NCBI RefSeq assembly: GCF_029407905.1
Contig: NC_073637.1
Coordinates: 47,368,501-47,432,500, forward strand
Direction: 5' to 3'
From: Bubalus kerabau
Lineage: Eukaryota > Chordata > Mammalia > Artiodactyla > Bovidae
Length of the DNA: 64,000 nucleotides
Part shown: one piece after another, positions 22,386 through 34,936 of the stretch
How the letters are laid out: each line of letters starts with the position of its first letter
Numbering within the stretch: the stretch's first letter is position 1
Position numbers and translations under genes: made by a program
The notes under the pieces: generated by a model
The model's database searches: none
Told to the model about the DNA's origin: nothing
Seen by the model: only the letters and a program-made list of their open reading frames with translations

Positions 22386-23864
22386 ACCTCCAGCGCTATC
22401 CAGAAAACCTATAGGGTAGGATAAAAGGACATAAAGAAGCCAGACTATCAACCAGTGCTGTGTGATCATAGAACGGAAGGCTACTGCTGTCTCGGAGGTC
22501 AGACAAGACTTTGAAGAGGATAGAATACTTGATTTCTGTATTGTAAGAGAGACACAGTGAGGAATGAATGAAACCTCACAGATCAATGATGATTCAGTTG
22601 CCTTTACTCTTTCTTTCTCCCCCCACCTTTCCCCCCTGCCCAAGGTCAATTCTTATCACTTTTTAAGAAGTCAGATAGCATGGTACTGAAATTTTAACTG
22701 GGCTGCTTAGCTTTATTAATAGTTTGCTTCTTGGGTTAAGCCTTCAAATGAAGGTTAAGTGTTCAATGCCAAGCACTGCCCGTGCCCAGTGTCGGGCACT
22801 TGTCAGTGTAGGAGGCAGCACCATGCCTGGCCCTGGAGGATCCCTCTCCTGTGTGTCATCTGTGTGTCCTCAGGTTGGAAAGACCTCCCCTCCCGCAGGA
22901 AAAAACTTTGAAGCTGGGACCTGATGAGTGAGAGTAGAAACAAACGGGGCGGCGAGGGAAAAAAAGAAAAAGAAAAGAAAAAACCAGGAGGGGGTGGAAA
23001 GTAGGGAAAGACCTTCCAGGAAGAGGGAGGAGCCTGTATGATGCCACCCATTCCCATAGGCTCCGAGGACCAATTTCTTGGGAGTCCTTAAAATGAATGG
23101 CTTCAGGAGCAAATGGAAAACAGGCTTTCCTGTCACTCCTCTCTCACCTGACCGTCTCCCGGGGGCCCTGGCACTGTGCTGACAGGCTGTCCAGACGGGC
23201 AACAGGGAACCCACTTTCCTTTTTCCAGCATTCTCCTCCCACTGACCCGGAAGTCGCAAGCCGCAGGTTTCTTGGAACTGCAAATACTGTTTGAACTCCA
23301 GCTAAAACTGGAGATGTGTTTTGAGTCACATTATGCAAGCATATTTATACCATCTGTTTATGACACTGACAGGTGGACACTATGATTCATTACTCATACT
23401 GCATGCTAAACATAGACTCTTGGAAAATCCTGAGCCCTGGAGAGTCACAGGGTACCGGTCAGTGTGCCCAAGGAGAAGGGAGTGGGAATCTTTTCTTAGG
23501 ATTTTATAGTCTGTCAAATAAAATCCTTATCATGATGAAAATGTTTTTAAAAGTATTTCATACAATGGATTAGGTAGATAAGGATGGAGGAAACAGAGTC
23601 ACAAAATATATACTATTTTGACCGATTATGGAAGATATTCCTTTTCTGTGGGTTATGTGTGTCTATACACTAGCACACAAATATTAAAGTAACAGAAAAT
23701 ATTTGGTAACTATGGGGTCAGAAACAAGTCATCTCTGTGTCAGAGGTGAGGATTTGGTTCTAAGACAATTACTTCGTTCTCTTCAGTAGAGTTTCCGTCT
23801 CACTTGGACTTAGCTCATGCTCTTTATCATCTTATGCAAGTATTTTCTTAGTTGCTTTTGATGT
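22386..23864. other. Unique sequence with a CpG-richer core
   Basis: Includes the GC-richer patch described separately. Overlapping minus-strand frames (22803-23283, up to 137 codons) run through it but share no recognisable domain. Frames in GC-richer DNA open by chance, so I do not call a gene. Confidence 0.4.
22880..23275. promoter_or_regulatory. Candidate CpG-richer regulatory patch
   Basis: GC content rises well above the AT-rich surroundings and about ten CpGs occur here (for example within acggggcggcgag at about 22943, gaccgtctcccgggg at about 23150 and gacccggaagtcgc at 23244). An ETS-like cccggaagt sits at 23246-23254. No TATA box, exon or transcript can be shown, so this is only a candidate promoter or enhancer. 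Confidence 0.25.
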
Positions 23865-24230
23865 TGTTGTTTAATTTTTGTTGGAGTTTAGTTTCTTTGC
23901 AATGTTGTGTTAGTTTCTGCTGTACAGCAAAGTGAATCAGCTATATGTATACATGCATCCCCTCTTTTCTGGATTTCCTTCCCATTTAGGTTACCATAGA
24001 GCACTGAGTAGAGTTCCCAGTGCTATACAGTAGGTTCTCATTAGTTATCTATTTTATACATAATAGTGTATATATGTTGATCCCAACCTCCCAATTCATC
24101 CCTGCCTTTTCCCTCCTTGGTATCCATACATTTGTTCTCTATGTGTATGTCTCTATTTCTGCTTTGCAAATAAGTTCACCATTTATTATTATTATTTTAA
24201 ATCATATTAGGCCCTTTTGACCGCAACACA
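23865..24230 (-). mobile_element. L1 3' UTR, antisense
   Basis: Extended antisense artiodactyl L1 3' UTR: tgttgtgttagtttctgctg, tacagcaaagtgaatcagct, gtgctatacagtaggttctc, gttgatcccaacctcccaat and a ttctgctttgcaaataagt end. Confidence 0.8.
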
Positions 24231-25930
24231 CAGAGACCTAAATATGAAGCCACAAGATATATCCATCCTTTTGTTTTTAGGGACTATTCCCCCTACCTAT
24301 GAATTAGGAAATCTACCATCACAAGCCAAGGCTGGTATCACTCCAGCGCTCTCTGTTTCAGCCAAACGAGCAAACTTTTAACAGCCTCATAAATAACAAT
24401 AATGTTTAAAGTAGTTTCAATATGCAAGTAGCTCAAAGTCAAGCTATCTGATGGGGACCCTTCCCCTTGGGGAAATAGAAACATCCAAAGAGTCAAGGAA
24501 GAAAGGACTCACTGCTGTATTCAATTAGTTGAGAAACCATCAAAGTAAATAAGGCAATACCTTCAAGAACACACAAAAAAAGAAGGCAGTGAAGTAGAAC
24601 AGATTAAAAGAAAAAGGAGAAGTCTGTTTTAGCTACCAAGTGACCCCAAGGGTGAAGAATAATTTCTTCTTCAGGACAATTTTAGTAAAGGTCTCCTAGC
24701 AAGATGGCTTGGTGGAAACAATTTCTTTTCATGTCTGTGGAGAACTGATGAAGTTTGCAGGAAACACAGGCAGTTTAATTCCAAACAAAGTATAGTAGGT
24801 CAGTTAGAGGGAGCAACTTCAGAACACTTCCGTCCTCTCTTAGAATACTAATGGCTTTCAAAAGTCCCAGTGGTTATGAGGTAAGTCATTTACATCTTAA
24901 GAGACAGGTCAGAGGAAAACCTCCTTAACTCTGTATCAGTTCAAGATGGCTTTCACAGAATTCTCAGTTTTCTCAAATAGACGACTAATCATGCTCATCT
25001 CACAAAATCACTTTTAGCCATAAATCCTTCAGTAACAATGTATTAAGTCCAAAAATCTGCCAGGATTTGTGTCAGACAGAAGAAATACCCAGATACACAA
25101 GGTCTCTGATTTCAAGAGTGAGAATGAGAAAAATATCATTAGATATTTATACAGCTATTAATATAAAATCACAGAAGTATGACTATAGGGTTGTAAAATC
25201 ACCAAAGGGATAACTCTGTTTGGAAGATGCAACAAATAAGAGAACAAATCCTAAAAAATAAATCTCAGTAAGAGGTCCAGTGAATAGCTGAAAAATTTTC
25301 CCTCAATCACTACACATGTACCAGTGAAAGCCATGACTAATCAATCATTTATTTTAACAGAGCCTCAGCATCCCTCTCAACACAGCTGATTACCACCAAA
25401 AAGTCATAGCTACTGTGGACACTACTTGCCAATCTGGCTCAGTAAAAATGCAAGGAATTGTTACTTGTATAGTTCTGAGAGCAATTACTCATCTAAATTG
25501 CCCGTTGCAAAAGGGTATCAGTTGAATCAATTATTTATAGGCCCCAATACCAAACACTGGAGGATACGCATTCATTCCTTAGCTTTGTGACTATGGCTAG
25601 ACCTTACATCAAAATTTCTTTCCTTGTCAGAAATGGGAAAATATTTTGGAAGTATTAAATGTTCAATATAAAAGTATTTTTATGACTACTTTGATAACTG
25701 AAGTGTTAAAACAACATAAGATGTGGATTACCATGATGACATCCCTCATAATACCAGTGGTACTGGCTTTAACTAATTTTTTCCTAGTACTCTGGGAAAT
25801 CTCCCATGGCATTACCCCTCCTCTTCAGCTTGCAAAGCCCAACATAAGTATAATACAGTGAAACTCCAAGGTATCCTTAAAGGGGGAAAGAAGTTTAAAA
25901 TATGAGAGGGAAGAGATGGGAGAGTTCCTG
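24231..25930. other. Unique sequence, no gene seen
   Basis: About 1.7 kb without a repeat I can name. Only one short plus-strand frame (25646-25861, 71 codons) appears. It is hydrophobic but without homology I recognise. Confidence 0.4.
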
Positions 25931-25933
25931 GGT

Positions 25934-26066
25934 AGTAGTGTAGTGACTTCAGAGCAAGGGTTTTAAAAGCCAGATTATGTGTGTGTGCATCTTGCATCTG
26001 CCACTAACTGTGTGACACTGGGCAAGTCACTTACTTGCTCTGGTCTTCATTTCCTCATCTGTAAAG
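25934..26066 (+). mobile_element. MIR SINE
   Basis: Sense MIR with a clear core: tctgccactaactgtgtgac, actgggcaagtcacttactt, tttcctcatctgtaaa. The BovB insertion begins right after ctgtaaa and removes or displaces the MIR 3' end. Confidence 0.75.
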
Positions 26067-28530
26067 AGAGTCCTAAATGCAGTACTTGGGCACAATCTCA
26101 AAAATGACAAAATGATCTCTGTTCTTTTCCAAGGCAAACCATTCAATATCACAGTAATCCAAGTCCATGCCCCAACCACTAACGCTGAAGAAGCTAAAGT
26201 TGAACAGTTTTATAAATACCTACAAAACCTTCTAAAACCTAACACCAAAAATAGATGTCCTTTTCATTACTGGGGACTGGAATGCAAATGTAGGAAGTCA
26301 AGAGATACCTGGAGTAACAGGAAAGTTTGGCCTTGGAGTACAAAATGAACCAGGGCAAAGGCTAACAAAGTTTTGCCAAGAGATTGTACTGGTCATAGTA
26401 AACATCTTCTTCCAACAACATGAGCGATGACTCTACACATGGACATCACTGATGGTCAATACTGAAATCAGATTGATTATATTCTTTGCAGCCAAAGATG
26501 GAGAAGTTCTATACCGTCAGGAAAAACAAGACCAGGAGCTGACTTGGCTCAGATTATGAACTCCTTATTGAAAAATTCAGACTTAAATTGAAGAAAGTAG
26601 GGAAAACCACTAAGCCATTCAGGTAAGACCTAAATCAAATCCCTTACAATTATACAATGGAAGTGACAAATATACTCAAGGGATTAGATCTGATAGACAC
26701 AGTGCTTGAAGAACTATGGACGGGGTTCATAACATTGTACAGAAGGCAGTGATCAAGACCAGTCCCAAGAAAAAGAAATGAAAAAATGCAAAATGGTTGT
26801 CTGAGGAGGCCTTACAAATAGCTGAGAAAAGAGAGACGTGAAAGGCAAAGGAGATAAGGAAAGATAAACCCATCTGAATGCAGATTCCAAACAATAGCAA
26901 GGAGGGAAGTGAAAACCTTCCTCAGTGAACAATGCAAAGAAATAGAGGAAAACAATAGAATGGGAAAGACTGGAGATCTCTTCAAGAAAATTAGAGAAAC
27001 CAAGGGAACATTTCATGCAAAGATGGGCACAATAAAGGATAGAAATGGTATGGACCTAACAGAAGCAGAAGATATTAAGAGGAGGAGGAAAGAATATACA
27101 GAACTATACAGAAAAGATCTTAATGACCCAGATAACCATGATGGTGTAATCACTCATCTTGAGTCAGACATCCTGGACTGTGAAGTCAAGTGGGCCTTAA
27201 GAAGCATCACTATGAACAAAGCTAGTGGAAGTGATGGAATTCCAGCTGAGCTATTTTAAATCCTAAAAGATGATGCTGTGAAAGTGCTGCACTCAATATG
27301 CCAGCAAATTTGGAAAACTCAGCATTGGTTACAGGACTAAAAAGGTCAATTTTCATTCCAATTCCAAAGAAAGGCAAAGTCAAAGAATGTTCAAACTACC
27401 ACACAATTATACTCATCTCACATGCTAGCAAAGTAATGCTCAAAATTCTCTAAGCCAGGCTTCAACAGTACATGAACTGAGAACTTCCAGATATTCAAAC
27501 AGGATTTAGAGAAGGCAGAAGAACCAGAGCTCCAATTGCCAACATCTGCTGGATCATCAAAAAAGCAAGGGCGTTCCAGAAAAACATCTACTTCTGTTTT
27601 ATTGATTATGCCAGGCTTTGAGTGTGTGGATCACAACAAACTGTGGAAAATTCTTAAAGAAATGGGAATACCAAACCTCCTAACCTACCTCCTGAGAAAT
27701 CTGTATGCAGGGCAAGAAGCAATAGTTAGAACCAGACATGGAACAACAGACTGGTTCCAAATTGGAAAAGGAGTACATCAAGGCTGAATACTGTCACCCT
27801 ACTTATTTCACTTCTATGCAGAGTACATCATGCAAAATGCCAGGCTGGACGAAGCACAAGCTGGAATCAAGATTGCTGGGAGAAATATCAATAACCTCAG
27901 ACATGCAGATGACACCACTCTAATGGAGAAAGTGAAGAGGAACAAAAGAGCCTCTTGATGAAGGTGAAAGAGGAGAATGAAAAACCTGGCTTACAATTCA
28001 ACATTCAAAAAATGAAGATCATGACACCTGGTCCCATCACTTCATGGCAAACAGATGGGGAAACAATGGAATCAATGACAGACTTTATTTTTTCAGGCTC
28101 TAAAATCACTGCAGATGATGACTGCATTCATGAAATTAAAAGACGCTTGCTCCTTGGAAGAAAAACTATGACCAACCTAGACAGCATATTAAAAAGCGGA
28201 GACATTACTTTGCCTACAAAGATATGTCTAGTCAAAGTCATGTATGAATGTGAGAGTTGGACCATAAAGAACTGATGCTTTTGAACTGTGGTACTGGAGA
28301 AGACTCTTGAGAGTCCCTTGGACTGCAAGGAGATCCAACCAGTCAATCTTAAAGGAAATCAATTCTGAATATTCTTTGGAAGGATTGATGCTAAAGCTGA
28401 AGCTCCAATACTTTGGCCACCTGATGCGAAGAACGGACTCATTGGAAAAGACCCTGATGCTGGGAAAGATTGAAGGCAGGAGGAGAAGGGGACGACAGAG
28501 GATGAGATGGTTGGATGGCATCACCAACTA
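26067..28530 (+). pseudogene. BovB endonuclease-reverse transcriptase, broken
   Basis: An RTE-type LINE encodes an apurinic-like endonuclease followed by a reverse transcriptase that nicks target DNA and primes cDNA synthesis in the nucleus. Endonuclease words appear at 26112-26220 (KPFNITVIQV, APTTNAEEAKVEQFY). The linker is at 26909-27259 (EQCKEIEENNRMGKT, KASGSDGIPAELF). The RT region spans 27450-27940 but the fingers and palm fall in different frames and in-frame stops replace coding triplets (for example taa after GIPAELF, and tga after the VHQG motif at about 27786). The YADD region is read as hADD (ctcagacatgcagatgac at about 27897). The C-terminal part continues at 27955-28275 and 28307-28531. 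It cannot encode an enzyme. Confidence 0.88.
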
Positions 28531-28652
28531 GATGGACATGAGTTTGAGTAAGCTCCGGGAGTTGGTGATGGACAGGGAGGCCTGGTGTCCTGCAGTCCAT
28601 GGGATCGCAGAGTCAGACATGACTGAGCGACTGAACTGAACTGAACTGAAAT
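26067..28652 (+). mobile_element. BovB LINE, longest copy, 2.6 kb
   Basis: Sense BovB from the endonuclease-coding region to a gaactgaactgaact tail. It lacks only the 5' UTR and the start of the endonuclease compared with a full element of roughly 3.2-3.8 kb (length from general knowledge). It inserted at or replaced the end of a MIR. Divergence among BovB copies in the window makes this one of the older ones. Its coding content is described in the pseudogene entry. Confidence 0.93.
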
Positions 28653-28904
28653 AGGAGATAAACTTTTATTCTCTAAACAGAAATTTATTGAGTGTCTGCT
28701 AAGTTCCATATCCTCAGCAGTGTACAAATGCCTACCTCAACTCTCAGCAAACCCCAAATTTGTTCAGTTTAAGATTAACATTGTGATAGGGTGAACCCAA
28801 GAATAATCTGTGTTTCTTATGAAAAGAGTTTCCTAGCTGTGGGGAAAAGATCAAGACTGTTCACAAAATCTGTTATCTTAAAGATAAAATATTGTGTAAA
28901 AAGA

Positions 28905-28977
28905 AATCACCTTTCCCTTTCTCTTTTCCTCTCTTCCTCCTTCTTCCCTCCCTTTCTCTTCCTTCCTTCCTTCCTTC
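28905..28977. repeat. CT-rich microsatellite
   Basis: Polypyrimidine run of CTTT/CCTT units ending in a short (TTCC)n. It overlaps small chance frames. Confidence 0.8.
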
Positions 28978-29689
28978 AGTATTCTTTGAGAGTTTAGTAT
29001 GCACTAGATTCTATAGTAGAAATCTGAAAACTTTGTATTATGGTGAATACCTCAGACATATTGGTAGTTTTGATATTGTTCATAAATCCAGTGATTGTTG
29101 AGAAGACAACTTAAATGATCCTGTGAAAGCATAAATTGATCCACCGCAGTAAAGCATTAAAGGTTAGTTTCCTAAATTTTAAGGCCTCCAAACATGTTGT
29201 AATATTCTTCTCCATCAGAAAAGATATTATTGAGGATTAATCTCCAATATAAGTATAATATGAATTTATAAATCACGTAGAAGAACTCCTGTAATAATAA
29301 TATATTGCCTATTAAAAATAATATATTGCTTATTAAAATAATTAACAATAAAGAAATGAGATAAAATAAATGATCTAGTATTTCTTTTTGTACTTCCAAG
29401 AATTTCTCTGCGCACACCTCTGGGGTTCTCATACCTTATGTAGAAGACACCTCTTCTATGGGATTTATCTTGGCAAAAGAAGAATATATAATTATAAAAT
29501 ATGGGAAAATATTTTCTTTTTATAAGGCCAACATCTTGAGAAATATTTGGCCAATTTTACACTCGGGCATGCCAAATAAGACTTTACCACAGATACAATA
29601 TGCAACAAAAATTTCTCAAAAAATGCAGTACATTTTCTTGAGATGTGTTACCTTTTAATTAAGAGCTGCTAAACCCACTTGCCAAATTC
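28978..29689. other. Unique AT-rich sequence
   Basis: No repeat or exon identified. An imperfect duplicated tattgcctattaaaaataat / tattgcttattaaaataat pair lies at about 29304-29342. Confidence 0.4.
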
Positions 29690-29885
29690 AACAGTAGAGC
29701 ATAATGGTTAAGCACAAAATCTCTGGGGGCCAATTTCCTGGAATCAGATTTCAACACAACCATCCTTGGACCTGTTACTTAAATTTTTATGCCTCCGTTT
29801 CATTTGTAAAAGGTAGAATGATAGTACGCCTATATCATAAGGTAGTTGTGAGGATTAGATAACTCCCTAGCACACACTATGTGCC
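29690..29885 (+). mobile_element. MIR SINE
   Basis: Nearly complete sense MIR: gcataatggttaagcacaaa head, a ggacctgttacttaaatttt core, catttgtaaaaggtagaatg and aggtagttgtgaggattaga. A 17-base T run follows at 29896-29912. Confidence 0.7.
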
Positions 29886-29912
29886 CTAGAGTTACTTTTT
29901 TTTTTTTTTTTT

Positions 29913-30460
29913 ACTAACTTTGATAAAGATAGCACTGAAAAGCTAAGCCTTCTTTACTTCATTTCTGAGTAAGGTGTTAAACTACTTTATAATCATCAAG
30001 CAAGAGCCAAAGCACAGCCTTCTTGAAGTGCGTTTAATCCTTAATCCACAGATAAGCAAATCAAAGGTGATTTACCCAACTTCTCAAAGGAATAGAGCGG
30101 GAAATCAAAGTCAGATCCCCATTTGTGCTGTGCCCCCTGAATCTGTCCTTTCTATAGGCTTTATTCTAGCTGCCCACAATCTGTTCTTAAGGGGGAAAGG
30201 ATCTGCATGGGAGGTTCTGAGCCAGTGGTGCCCCCTCCCTCCCTCGCTTGTCTGTGTTTTATTGAAATGAACCTCAAAGGTGAATTTTAAGGTTGAATGT
30301 TGGCAGGAGCATATATCAGGGTATGAAAGGCACTACCCTAAGGAGGCTATTGGAACACTGTGTGTGTTTGTATTCAGGAATTCCAAGTTAGTGCTCAATA
30401 AGTTTGCTAATTAGATTTTACAAACTGACACCACTTCTTTTCACTCTTGCTTAATTAGGT
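29913..30460. other. Unique sequence, no gene seen
   Basis: The 98-codon plus-strand frame at 29974-30270 has no recognisable feature. No repeat identified. Confidence 0.4.
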
Positions 30461-30505
30461 AGGAAGGAAAGAAGGAAAAAATGGAGGAAGGCAGGGAGGG
30501 AGGAA
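30461..30505. repeat. AG-rich simple repeat
   Basis: GGAA/GGGA purine run, the complementary composition of the CT run 1.5 kb upstream. Confidence 0.75.
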
Positions 30506-30509
30506 ATGT

Positions 30510-30645
30510 CGAGTACCTATTATGTGCCAGATAATTAACCATCACAATTCAATGGAGGTGGGCATTTTATAGGAAGAAACTGAGGCTCAGAATGTTGAAG
30601 TAACTTTCTCAAGATCACAAAGATATTAAAAGACACAGCCATGAT
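30510..30645 (-). mobile_element. MIR SINE remnant
   Basis: Antisense MIR: agtacctattatgtgccaga, a gaaactgaggctcagaatgt block and tctcaagatcacaaagatat. Confidence 0.65.
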
Positions 30646-31304
30646 TTATTATATAGTTGTGTAAGATCATCACACACACATCTGTCTTAATGCCTCCCAT
30701 GAGACACCCACCATTGCCCAGGCATCCAGTTTTCTGGAACGATTACCTCCCTGAACAAATAAACCTCTGAGCTATCATGGACCCAAAACTTAAGCACAAG
30801 CTAAATCTCAGTGACAAAAAATTACTCTTTTGATAATGATTCAGTCAATTTAGCTCTTCCCTGACCCTACAGAATTACATTTACTAGATTACTCATTTTC
30901 ATGGAAATTATGAAGAATACTAATTCAGAGTAAACTGGGAAAATAGGAAGTTAAGAAGGGGGATGGCATTTGGGACTTTCCAGCCTCCTCAATGAGTTCC
31001 CAGAGGCACACTTTCCCATACCTCTTCTACTCACACTGCTTGCAATTGACTTGAGTCACTTTATCACAAAAATATCTTCCCAAAGAGTTCTCAGTTTAAA
31101 AAAATTATTGTGTTCCATAATTCACTTAGAATTCATTGGTTTGCATTTTGAACTGCATTTTCCCATAGGATTAATGGTTTCAGTTTAGCTACCAAAACCT
31201 CTCTAACGCATAACATAGCTGAAATGTACTTAGTACCATACTGGTAAAGTGCAAATAATAGACTTGATAAGAAGATTCTTATGATTGCTAAAATTTAATA
31301 AATA
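30646..31304. other. Unique sequence, no gene seen
   Basis: No repeat or exon identified. Confidence 0.4.
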
Positions 31305-31480
31305 TGATCATAATAATTGCAACCTTGTATCAGGATCTGCATTTAACACAATCTCATGAAAATCTATGAAGATATCATACCCCATTTTTATAAAGGAGAA
31401 AACTTTCTTGAGGCAGATTAAGTAATTAATCAAAAAACACATAATTATTCAATTTTCAGGATTTGAACTCAGATCTAATA
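31305..31480 (-). mobile_element. MIR SINE remnant
   Basis: Antisense MIR: cccatttttataaaggagaa and caggatttgaactcagatct blocks in the expected order and spacing. Confidence 0.5.
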
Positions 31481-33112
31481 CAAATTTCATATTTCCAGTT
31501 CCTCAAACTCTCTGAATGTTAATGTAAGAAAAAAAAACTGGCATCAAAGGTAAGAAATTCAATTTTACTTCCAATTCTGTTGAAAATATGCTTTGGACAA
31601 GTCCTTTGACTTCCCTGGACTTAATTCACTGGTGAGCTGAACAGTTTGGACAACTGGTCTTTAAATTTATCTCGATGATAAATTTCTCATCCCCTCTAAA
31701 TGCAGCCCTTTTAAAAACTCTTTGTTCCAGAGCTAAAAATTTTAGAAACTTTTCTTCCTAGTCAATCAAAATATATCTCCCAATAATTTCCAAAAAATTT
31801 TCTCCTAGAACCATACTGAGTAAACCCATATGCCCTTCTGCATCCATGCAATCAGTACCAGCATTAGGGAACCCAGAAAGGCTACAGTCAAGTGGGTAGA
31901 AATGAAAGGAAACTATTACAATTGATATTTACTTATTTGATACAGATATATCTGAGTTCAGTAGGAACATAGAGGAACTGTGTATGTCTGTCTGGAATAT
32001 ATTAGTGATGGTGTGGTAGGCTGTACTGAAGTATTAATAGAAATAAAGACTAATATCCTAGAGACTTAACACAAATTTACTTTTCACTGAAGTAAAGTTC
32101 AGTGTGGTTTGGTGATACTTCTATGCAACTCTCTCCCAAGTGATAAACTAGGAGCCAGGTTGCTTCCAACTTACAGTTTTGTCATCTTTGATCCTTCACT
32201 TATAACTGCATAGACAAAAACAGAAAATGGAAAATCATGCATAAGGTTTTGTGGCTAGGGTTGTAAATCACTTTTATCACTTCTGATCACATTTCCCTGA
32301 CAAGAACTCAGTCACATGGTCCTAGCTCCTTGCAATGCTGACTGGGAAATGTACTCTTTCAATATTTCCACAGATCAAATTGTTTGGTGCTCAAATTGCA
32401 TTATGTTTCTTATAAGAACTCAGGGAGTTTACATTGCAGAGTTGCAAATAAGTTAAGATTTGAAAAATGAGCAGGAGTTTTACAGATGATAAATCTGATG
32501 GAGGTGTTTGGGTTAAAAAGAAATTCCTGAGCAAAGATCCAGGCAGACCCAAAGAAAGAACATGGCAGGTCCAGAGACCAGTATTTGTTAACTAAATATT
32601 TATTGGGTCCATATCATCCATCAGTTCCTTTGCTTAGTGCTGTACTTATCTTGGGAAAACTGGATGTCTCAGCAAGAGTTCTAAGACAAATCCTTGAGTG
32701 AAGATTCTGTATTTAGAAAGTGGTTCCCCAAAGCAAAAGTGAACACACGGGAAAGTGAAACAGAAAAGGAAGAGAAGCCAGTATGAGGTTGCATCTTCTA
32801 ATTGGCTACTGATACAAGCAACATGTCACTTGAGCCTGAGGCTTGAAGACTTATGTGTCTCATAACTGCTCTAAGAAGATTTGAAGTTGTGCACGAAAGA
32901 TGTCCAATAGCATCCTCTTCCAGTACCATCCACCTCTTATATTACTCAGATCGACTTTCGCCTTCCATTAGTCCAATCCAGAACAAAATTCCATGTCAAA
33001 GGTAGTTATTAAAAGTAGATTAAGGGTACAACTCCAGTTCCTGCTGTTGTAACTGGTACCAAAGCACATGATTTTAATTCATTCTCTTACTCATATACTA
33101 TCTGTTATGGGC
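31481..33112. other. Unique sequence, no gene seen
   Basis: The longest stretch (1.6 kb) without a repeat I can name. No open frame above 60 codons falls here. It is a reasonable place to look for conserved noncoding sequence in a cross-species alignment. Confidence 0.4.
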
Positions 33113-33488
33113 TGAATGCTTACGTCCCCCCAAAATGTATGCACTGAATCCCTAGCCCTCAATGTGACTGCATTTAGAGATAAGACCTCTACAAGTAAGG
33201 TTAAATGAAGTCACAGGGTTAGGCCCTAATCTAGTAGGATTATAATTAAGAGAAACCAAGGAGCTTGCTCTCTCCCCATCTTTCATCACCTGCACCAAGG
33301 AAAGGCCAGGTGAGCACACAATGAGAAGGAAACCATCTACAAGCCAGGAGGACAGCTTTTACGAGGAACACATGGACCACCACCTTGATCTTGAATTTCC
33401 CAGCTTCTAGAACTGGGAGAAGCAGATTTCTGGTGTTTAAGCCATTTAGTCTCTGGATTTGATTATAGCAGCCTGAGAAAATTGACAC
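33113..33488 (+). mobile_element. MLT1-type solo LTR (ERVL-MaLR)
   Basis: Starts tgttatgggctgaatgctta, continues with ccctcaatgtgactgcattt, ggccctaatctagtaggatt, cttgatcttgaatttcccag, cttctagaactgggagaagc and a catttagtctctggattt end. This order is that of an MLT1 LTR, a relic of an ancient ERVL-type element. Internal retroviral sequence is absent. A BovB insertion abuts its 3' end. Confidence 0.8.
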
Positions 33489-33489
33489 A

Positions 33490-34936
33490 AGCTATTCCAA
33501 ATCCTGAAAGATCATGCTGTGAAAGTGCTGCACTCAATATGCCAGCAAATGTGGAAAACTCAGCAGTGGCCACAGGACTGGAAAAGGTCAGTTTTCATTC
33601 CAGTCCCAAAGAAAGGCAATGCAAAAGAATGCTCAAACTACCGCACAATTGCACTCATCTCACACGCTAGTAAAGTAATGCTCAAAATTCTCCAAGCCAG
33701 GCTTCAGCAATACGTGAACCGTGAACTTCCTGATGTTCAAGCTGGTTTTAGAAAAGGCAGAGGAACCAGAGATCAAATTGCCAACATCCGCTGGATCATC
33801 GAAAAAGCGAGAGAGTTCCAGAAAAACATCTATTTCTGCTTTATTGACTATGCCAAAGCCTTTGACTGTGTGGATCACAATCAACTGTGGAAAATTCTGA
33901 AAGAGATGGGAATACCAGACCACCTGACCTGCCTCTTGAGAAATTTGTATGCAGGTCAGGAAGCAACAGTTAGAACTGGACATGGAACAACAGACTGGTT
34001 CCAAATAGGAAAAGCAGTACGTCAAGGCTGTATATTGTCATCCTGTTTATTTAACTTCTATGCAGAGTACATCATGAGAAACGCTGGGCTGGAAGAAACA
34101 CACGCTGGAATCAAGATTGCCGGGAGAAATATCAATAACCTCAGATATGCAGATGACACCACCCTTATGGCAGAAAGTGAAGAGGAACTCAAAAGCCTCT
34201 TGATGAAAGTGAAAGTGGAGAGTGAAAAAGTTGGCTTAAAGCTCAACATTCAGAAAACAAAGATCATGGCATCCGGTCCCATCACTTCATGGGAAATAGA
34301 TGGGGAAACAGTGGAAACAGTGTCAGACTTTATTTTTTGAGCTCCAAAATCACTGCAGATGGTGACTGCAGCCATGAAATTAAAAGACGCTTACTCCTTG
34401 GAAGGAAAGTTATGACCAATCTAGATAGCATATTCAAAAGCAGAGATATTGCTTTGCAAAAACAGGTCCATCTAGTCAAGGCTATGGTTTTCCCTGTGGT
34501 CATATATGGATGTGAGAGTTAGACTGTGAAGAAGGCTGAGTGCTGAAGAATTGATGCTTTTGAACTGTGGTGTTGGAGAAGACTCTTGAGAGTCCCTTGG
34601 ACTGCAAGGAGATCCAACCAGTCCATTCTGAAGGAGATCAGCCCTGAGATTTCTTTGGAAGGAATGATGCTAAAGCTGAAACTCCAGTACTTTGGCCACC
34701 TCATGCAAAGAGTTGACTCATTGGAAAAGACTCTGATGCTGGGAGGGATTGGGGGCAAGAGGAGAAGGGGACGACAGAGGATGAGATGGCTGGATGGCAT
34801 CACTGACTCAATGGACATGAGTCTCAGTGAACTCCAGGAGTTGGTGATGGACAGGGAGGCCTGGCGTACTGTGATTCATGGGTCGCAAAGAGTTGGACAG
34901 GACTGAGCGACTGATTTGATCTGATCTGATCTGATC
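33490..34936 (+). mobile_element. BovB LINE, 1.45 kb, GATCT tail
   Basis: Sense BovB truncated at the gagctattccaaatcctgaa position of the RT region and ending in tgatctgatctgatctgatc. It lies immediately after an MLT1 LTR. It is closely similar to the antisense copy at 38012-39470, with which it shares a coding lesion, but the two differ in tail type. Confidence 0.93.
33519..34340 (+). pseudogene. BovB reverse transcriptase domain fragment
   Basis: A 273-codon open stretch (it starts at a GTG inside the element, so this is not a real start) covering the RT fingers and palm: NYRTIALISHASK near residue 40, motif A FIDYAKAFDCVDH at 108-120 with its Asp, motif B QGCILSSCLF near 169, and YADD at 210-213. 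The catalytic aspartates look intact. It ends at a stop after SDFIF, where a short deletion in a T run shifts the frame; the following frame (34289-34522) continues KITADGDCSHEIKRRLLLG. There is no endonuclease, so it is inactive. Confidence 0.88.

Noticed and set aside
22803..23283. Overlapping minus-strand frames up to 137 codons in the CpG-richer patch
   Set aside because: Several frames are open together, which reflects GC composition rather than coding. No family recognised.
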